The translations under genes and the position numbers were made by a program. Under the pieces are notes generated by a model. The model ran no database searches, was not told where the DNA came from, and was given only the letters and a program-made list of their open reading frames with translations. This document shows positions 33,667 through 37,633 of a DNA stretch of 37,633 nucleotides, piece by piece; positions within the stretch are counted from its first letter, which is position 1; each line of letters opens with the position of its first letter. The stretch lies in assembly GCA_947627285.1 (NCBI GenBank), contig CANQVL010000026.1, forward strand, positions 1 to 37,633. The letters are read 5' to 3'. The stretch comes from an uncultured Oscillospiraceae bacterium. Lineage in GTDB: Bacteria; Bacillota; Clostridia; Oscillospirales; Oscillospiraceae.

Positions 33667-34650
33667 CTACCTCGGGAACATATCCATCGCCACGGGGGTG
33701 TAGAACAGGCGTTCCACCTCCGGGGCGGTTTTTGTTTGGGATAGGACCCACATGAGCTTTGCCACCACCGCCTCGGTGGTCATGTCGTAGGCCTCCAAAA
33801 CCTTCAAATCGCGCTTCAGCCTGCTTCCAACGTGGTAGACCGCCAGGTCCGAGCCCTCGTTCTCCACCTGGGTGGTGAGTACGGCTGTGCGTCCCTTTTT
33901 CTTCCATTCCTCGACGCACTCAAAGAACCCGCCCGCCTCGGGAAGCCCGCCCACGCCGAAGCTCTCAATCACCACGGCGTCGCTGCGCTCAAAGAGGAAG
34001 TCCAGCACCTCCCTGCCCGTTCCGGGGATGAGCTTCAAAAGCGCCACTTTGGTGTCCAATTTCGTGGAAAACTCCGGCTTTTCGCCGCTTTCCTGGCGAA
34101 TAAATACCACAAGCTCCCCATCGCGTATGACGCCCAGCTCCGGATAGTTGATGCTCTCAAAGGCGGAGTAGCTCTTGGAGCGCGTCTTTTTCGCCCTGGT
34201 GCCCAAAATGACCCTGTGGTCAAAAACTATGGCAACGCCCGGCATATCCGAGGACGCCGCGAGTATGGCGTCCCGCAGGTTGTCCTTTGAGTCGGTGGAG
34301 TCATAGCCGATGGGCCTCTGGGCGCCGGTGAGGATTATGGGCTTGGGGCTCTTGCGTATGAGGTAGCTCAGCGCCGCGGCGGTGTAGGCGAGGGTGTCGG
34401 TGCCGTGGGTTATGACGAAGCCGTCGTAGCTGTCATAATTTTCCTCCACACAGCCGGCGATCATGAGCCAGTGCTCAGGGGTTATGTTGGTGCTGTCCAG
34501 CGCCAAGAGCTCCCGGCTGTCCACATGAATATCCCCGGTCCCTCCCAGGCTTGAAAGGAGCCCCGAAGCGGGTATCCCGGGCGCCAGCCCCTCCCCCGTC
34601 TGCCGCGAGGCGATAGTCCCCCCGGTGCCTATCAAAAGTACCCTTTTCAT
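33667..34650 (-). CDS. type I L-asparaginase
   Basis: A 327-residue cytoplasmic enzyme that hydrolyses asparagine to aspartate and ammonia. Both catalytic threonine motifs are present: VLLIGTGGTIASRQTG at the N-terminus and DGFVITHGTDTLAYTAAALSYLI (about residues 75-100), which also holds the Asp-Lys-type triad neighbourhood with SKDNLRDAI later. No signal peptide, consistent with the low-affinity type I (AnsA) group. GGGGGTG precedes the ATG. It lies 41 bases after the acetyltransferase gene on the same strand, so the HD hydrolase, acetyltransferase and asparaginase may be one transcription unit. Confidence 0.93.
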   Translation of the reverse strand: MKRVLLIGTGGTIASRQTGEGLAPGIPASGLLSSLGGTGDIHVDSRELLALDSTNITPEHWLMIAGCVEENYDSYDGFVITHGTDTLAYTAAALSYLIRKSPKPIILTGAQRPIGYDSTDSKDNLRDAILAASSDMPGVAIVFDHRVILGTRAKKTRSKSYSAFESINYPELGVIRDGELVVFIRQESGEKPEFSTKLDTKVALLKLIPGTGREVLDFLFERSDAVVIESFGVGGLPEAGGFFECVEEWKKKGRTAVLTTQVENEGSDLAVYHVGSRLKRDLKVLEAYDMTTEAVVAKLMWVLSQTKTAPEVERLFYTPVAMDMFPR

Positions 34651-34691
34651 ATCTTTTTCACCCCCAAAAGGCGCTTTTTATGTTCAAAAGG

Positions 34692-35477
34692 TTACCTGTC
34701 TCTGTTCATGCCGTCAACGAAGCTTCTGGATTTTACCGTCAGCTCCACCCATGCGGGCTTGAAGCCGGAGGAGAGGGCGTTGCGGACGGAGGCTATATTT
34801 GACCAAGCGGCGCAGTAGAATGGGACCTTTCCCCTGTCAAGTATCTCCAGCGCCAGCCTGGAGGTCAGCGCCGTGGCGAGGCCCATTTTTCTGTACTCCG
34901 GCAGTACGTCCACCCCGATCTGCCACATGGTATCGCAGTCGGCTGAGCAGCCCGCCAGCGCCGCCATTTTTCCGCCGTCGAACGCGCCTACGCCCAGCAC
35001 GTCAAGCTGAGGTCTTTGGTCGCACAGGGCGTTGGACCACTGAGGTATGTAAAGCGGCGGGAAATCCTCGCGTCCCAGGAGCCTCAGCTCAAGGGGGCAG
35101 GGCTTTTCCCTCAGGGCGGCAAGGTCCGGCAGGAAGTATTCCGCCATGAAGCATATACTGCCGCCGTAGGGGGCGAACGCCTCCTCCACCAGGTGCGCGC
35201 CGGGGGTCTCAAAAAGCCTGTAGGGCGACCTGCCGCAGGGGAATTTCTCAAGGCACTCCCCCGCCGGCTTACCGTACCCCTCCCCCGCCGAGGCGACGAT
35301 TCCCGCGCCGTAGGTGACGAAATTGCAGATGTGGGGGAGGTTTAAATATCTCCTCGCCTGAGGAGACGACTGGGAGCGGGTCAGGGTGTGCTCGGTTTTC
35401 TTAAAATCCTCCGGGGAGCAATTGCAGTCCCAGGCGGACTGACGGAGGGCTGTATTAATTATATCACTGTTTGTCAT
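34692..35477 (-). CDS. GNAT-family N-acetyltransferase
   Basis: A 261-residue protein with the acetyl-CoA-binding GNAT core at its C-terminus. WQIGVDVLPEYRKMGLATALTSRLALEIL (about residues 185-215) contains the RxxGxA pyrophosphate loop, and FYCAAWSNIASVRNALSSGFKPAW is the following strand-helix-strand. The N-terminal 150 residues are specific to this subgroup and hold several cysteines and a Gly/Tyr-rich segment; I recognise no separate domain there. The start ATG overlaps the stop of the HD gene by 4 bases, so the two are translationally coupled. The acceptor substrate is unknown. Confidence 0.83.
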   Translation of the reverse strand: MTNSDIINTALRQSAWDCNCSPEDFKKTEHTLTRSQSSPQARRYLNLPHICNFVTYGAGIVASAGEGYGKPAGECLEKFPCGRSPYRLFETPGAHLVEEAFAPYGGSICFMAEYFLPDLAALREKPCPLELRLLGREDFPPLYIPQWSNALCDQRPQLDVLGVGAFDGGKMAALAGCSADCDTMWQIGVDVLPEYRKMGLATALTSRLALEILDRGKVPFYCAAWSNIASVRNALSSGFKPAWVELTVKSRSFVDGMNRDR

Positions 35478-36151
35478 TTAAGTAAATTCTCCAAAATGCT
35501 CCTGCCGCGAATGTACGGCGAACGGGACTCGTCCAACAGGGCGAGGTAAAAGCTTTCAGCAGCGTTCCTGCGCTTTTCCGCAAGCTCCCGCCCCCTGGCG
35601 GTGTGGAAGCCGGAATAAAGCTTTTCCAATTTGAATTTGTACTCCTGGAAAAATGAGGGAGTGGTATCACCAACGCCGTCGGAGGGTATGCCGTCCTTGC
35701 CAAGGTTATAGATTGGGTCGCCTATGCCGCCCTTGTAGAGAAAAGTCCGGGCAATGCCCATGGTCCCCACAGCGTCCAGCTTGTCCGCGTCAAAGAGGAT
35801 TCTTGCCTCCGTCGTCTCCGGCGGGCACGCCCTGCGGTAGCGGTGTGTGCGGACGCAGTCGCGGACGTGGGCGGCAAAGTCCTGGGAATAGCCGTTTTCC
35901 GTAAGAAATTTGTACGCCTTTTCAGCTCCGACAACGGCGTGGCAGAGCTTTGGATCAGAAAGCTGGTCCGGGCGGCCGATATCATGGAGAAGGCAGGCGC
36001 AAACCAACACGCCCATATCGGCGCCGACTTCACAGGAGGCGATATCCAGGGCGTTGTAAAGCACCCTGTATACGTGCTCCCTGTCATGGGCGCTGTCGCT
36101 CATGATTTTATTCATATAGGTGTCCCAGAGGATGTAATCAGATGTGGTCAT
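35474..36151 (-). CDS. HD-domain hydrolase
   Basis: A 225-residue metal-dependent phosphohydrolase of the HD superfamily, YedJ-like. The motif residues are in order: His and Asp/Glu of SAHDREHVYRVLYNA, the HD pair in CACLLHDIGRPDQ, the His of VRTHRYRR and the Asp in LFDADKLDAVG. The segment FFQEYKFKLEKLYSGFHTARGRELAEKR after the core is typical of the group. Likely substrates are nucleotides, but no activity can be assigned. ATG 36151 follows GGAGG by 6 bases. It is the first gene of the HD-acetyltransferase-asparaginase set. Confidence 0.87.
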   Translation of the reverse strand: MTTSDYILWDTYMNKIMSDSAHDREHVYRVLYNALDIASCEVGADMGVLVCACLLHDIGRPDQLSDPKLCHAVVGAEKAYKFLTENGYSQDFAAHVRDCVRTHRYRRACPPETTEARILFDADKLDAVGTMGIARTFLYKGGIGDPIYNLGKDGIPSDGVGDTTPSFFQEYKFKLEKLYSGFHTARGRELAEKRRNAAESFYLALLDESRSPYIRGRSILENLLK

Positions 36152-36182
36152 GCGGTACCTCCGTATAGACATGGATTAAGTC

Positions 36183-36240
36183 ATTCTAAGTTAAAATTTA
36201 TGCCTGTCATGAGACTTCCATATCATTTTTGACTTAGAAT
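36183..36240. repeat. 9-bp inverted repeat
   Basis: ATTCTAAGT (36183-36191) and ACTTAGAAT (36232-36240) separated by 40 bases, at the boundary between the intact HD gene and the decayed right-hand region. The right arm overlaps the gene fragment described next. Confidence 0.4.
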
Positions 36241-36385
36241 TAGGTCGGCGATCAGGTCAACATAGTCGGCTCCGTTTTCCCACTGTTTCAGTATGTCCAG
36301 CAATACGTCCGCGTTCCTCCGGCACCAAGCTGACATCTCATGATTGTACGGTCCCCCGCTCTTCGGTTTACCCGTACTGAAAGGA
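36223..36385 (-). pseudogene. C-terminal fragment of an unrecognised gene
   Basis: An open frame of about 54 codons ending in TGA (36223-36225) encodes a protein-like helical tail: SGGPYNHEMSAWCRR, NADVLLDILKQWENG and ADYVDLIADLILSQK. There is no ribosome site and no good start; an internal ATG at 36336 lacks one too. The fragment stops where the structured repeat (36395-36465) begins, suggesting that the rest of the gene was lost there. Parent gene not identified. Confidence 0.4.
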
Positions 36386-36394
36386 TAGGAAGAA

Positions 36395-36465
36395 CAAAGT
36401 CTGCGAGTGAGCCTTCACGCTTGCGTGGAGGCGAAGATTGCGGCTTTCGCGACGACGGTGCGGCG
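36395..36465. repeat. structured dispersed repeat, family 1, copy B
   Basis: Aligns with 6013-6085. Stem GCCTTCACGC (36411-36420), loop TT, GCGTGGAGGC (36423-36432), then the conserved GCGGCTT...GCGACGACG block. The stem differs from copy A at several positions on both sides, always keeping pairing. Confidence 0.6.
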
Positions 36466-36480
36466 AAGGAACGGGATCAT

Positions 36481-36915
36481 TTAAGTCAGCGCTTTTCTCA
36501 TAAAAACGTATCCGTCTTCAACTGTATCGGATATAGAAAAGCCCAGTCTTTTCCAGAATTCCTGAGCGGCAGCGTATTCCAGCTTTACGGGAGCGGAGAC
36601 TCTGCGCGCGCCAAATTCGCTTTACAGGTAATCAATACACTGCTTTGCCGCCTTTGTGCCGAATCCTTTTCTTTAAAACTCGTCATCAATTAGAAAATTG
36701 ATGATTTGACAGTTTTCTTCTCCGACATACATCGAAACAAACCCAATCAATACGCCATCGTTATAAATGGCAAACGGTCTTGTGTCCCGATAATATACCC
36801 ACGCCTCCGCCAAAGAATATGTAACAGTATCAACAAAGCTGGTGTCTTGAACGCTTGCGTGTAAGCTCAGGCATTGTTGAAAATTATCTTCGGTAATCGC
36901 TCTTAATTCTACCAT
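36481..36915 (-). pseudogene. GNAT acetyltransferase pseudogene with two in-frame TAA codons
   Basis: A 145-codon frame, ATG 36915 (preceded by TTAGGAG) to TAA 36481, is intact in length and frame but has TAA at 36673-36675 and 36622-36624. Before the first stop it reads MVELRAITEDNFQQCLSL and later IGFVSMYVGEENCQIINFL. After it come RKGFGTKAAKQCIDYL (acetyl-CoA loop), then SEFGARRVSAPV and EFWKRLGF, a normal GNAT C-terminus. The stops occupy positions where Gln or Lys is usual, so single C-to-T or A-to-T changes would explain them. The gene is more AT-rich than the rest of the window. It is probably a decayed acquired gene. Confidence 0.8.
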
Positions 36916-37423
36916 AGATTCTCCTAATAAAAACACGACCGGAACGCTAAGTCGAATCGGTCCAAACATATTGCCCGACAAGTGCCAACAAAGCTCAGCA
37001 AAGTTAACCGGAAGGTCACAGACGCTTCTGCCGACCCAAAGCGGTGGCGGCTTGCGCCGAGATTGGAACCTGCCGATTACTTCACCCCAGCGCCCAAAGG
37101 CAAAGCCGAGGGCGCGGATGTAGGAGTAAGGCGCTGGATTCTCACCGCGGCAGCACACGATGTGTAGGAGCTGTGCTGAAACATTCTGCCCGACACCACC
37201 CACAAAGCGCGGCGTTATTGGATGGTAGGGCGTACTGACACCCGACCACGTTAAGCGGCTAAGCGGGTTCGGAGACTGTGGAATTCAGTTCTTGAACCCG
37301 CGCGCCGTATCTTCTGCCCGTGCGTGAAACATTCAGACTGCGGGAGCCGACGTGCCGACTATACGGTGAGACAAAGCAAGCTTCTGACGACCCCAAAAAG
37401 AAAAATTCTTTTTCTCTCTTTTG
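36916..37423. other. non-coding stretch without recognised features
   Basis: About 500 bases with no frame that has a ribosome site and protein-like composition. It is GC-rich, unlike the AT-rich pseudogene beside it. No tRNA, insertion-sequence end or promoter is evident. It may be the remains of other genes or a structured repeat I do not recognise. Confidence 0.4.
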
Positions 37424-37474
37424 CTTCTTTTACTCGTCTTTTTCTCATTTCTGAGAAAAAGATGAGAAAAGAAG
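37424..37474 (-). terminator. long AT-rich stem-loop after the window-edge gene
   Basis: Arms 37424-37447 and 37452-37474 pair over 23 positions with one bulged base and one wobble, loop TTTC. It lies 18 bases beyond the stop of the partial minus-strand gene and is probably its terminator. Confidence 0.6.
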
Positions 37475-37491
37475 ACGTTCCCCCGCGCCCT

Positions 37492-37632
37492 TTAAGGGCG
37501 CGGTCCTGTCAGGAGCGCGACCGTCTCGACATGTTTATCATTGTCCAAACTCAATCCCATATCCCCCTCAATAATAGGGAGCTTGAATTTCATGGATTTG
37601 AGCCATTGACCGTTAGGCTGCCTGTCCTCAAA
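37492..37632 (-). CDS. C-terminal end of an unidentified gene (partial)
   Basis: An open frame enters from the right edge and ends at TAA 37492-37494. The 46 visible residues look like genuine protein (FEDRQPNGQWLKSMKFKLP, then MGLSLDNDKHVETVALLTG). The HVETVALL tail recalls the C-termini of some RNA methyltransferases of the RlmD/RumA type in Clostridia, but too little is present to assign it. Confidence 0.5.
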   Translation of the reverse strand, partial: FEDRQPNGQWLKSMKFKLPIIEGDMGLSLDNDKHVETVALLTGPRP

Positions 37633-37633
37633 A

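Noticed and set aside
36481-36915. TAA read as glutamine in this organism
   Set aside because: TAA is the normal terminator of other clear genes here, such as the cstA-like gene and the flavodoxin-like gene.

Overview
The window looks like a chromosomal segment of a GC-rich Gram-positive anaerobe of the class Clostridia, probably near the Oscillospiraceae. The reasons are strong AGGAGG-type ribosome sites, an ECF sigma factor followed by a membrane partner, a CD1247-type protein beside elongation factor P, SLH and lipoprotein surface proteins, a ferredoxin-type aldo/keto reductase, and the end of a Tn4451-like mobilizable element. This placement is inference; no rRNA or tRNA gene is present to confirm it.

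Layout. 1-3386: right end of an integrative mobilizable element (relaxase, TnpW-like protein, large serine recombinase). 3387-5890: a redox pair (flavodoxin-like protein, aldo/keto reductase) and a divergent CarD-type regulator. 5891-8251: an ECF sigma factor and membrane partner operon, bordered on both sides by clusters of perfect inverted repeats that share a conserved core. 8234-13812: a minus-strand housekeeping block (yqeG-like, pepP-like, efp, CD1247-like, ABC-F, ydcF-like). 13863-14609: a conserved-looking gene of unknown function. 14718-19007: an SLH-domain surface protein, an intergenic segment bounded by inverted recombination-site-like sequences, and a complete tyrosine recombinase. 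19008-30904: a LytTR two-component system with two sensor proteins, convergent with a five-gene transport operon (lipoprotein, sugar-type binding lipoprotein, an unusual all-in-one amino-acid ABC transporter, 5'-nucleotidase, CstA). 30979-36151: an MBL/beta-CASP nuclease, a flavin reductase-like protein, a small membrane protein, L-asparaginase, an acetyltransferase and an HD hydrolase. 36180-37633: decayed DNA with a gene fragment, a structured repeat, a doubly nonsense-mutated acetyltransferase pseudogene and the tail of an unidentified gene.

The most striking system is at 17759-18858. A tyrosine recombinase gene ends one base from a palindromic site whose inverted copy lies just upstream of the SLH gene. 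The segment between them carries a good promoter (TTTACA-N17-TAAAAT) that currently points away from the SLH gene, plus an upstream hairpin with a T-run. This is the expected architecture of a phase-variable promoter caught in the OFF orientation.

A second system lies beside it. One LytTR response regulator is encoded with two paralogous GHKL sensors that are degenerate in complementary ways: the first keeps the phosphoacceptor histidine but has altered ATP-binding residues, while the second has a canonical N-box but Arg at the histidine position. Upstream of the transport operon, two perfect 12-bp direct repeats with a 21-bp period sit at about -43 to -75, as expected for a LytTR activator. 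The operon ends in CstA, a family that LytTR systems control in E. coli (BtsSR-BtsT), so a nutrient-sensing and scavenging regulon is the likeliest reading.
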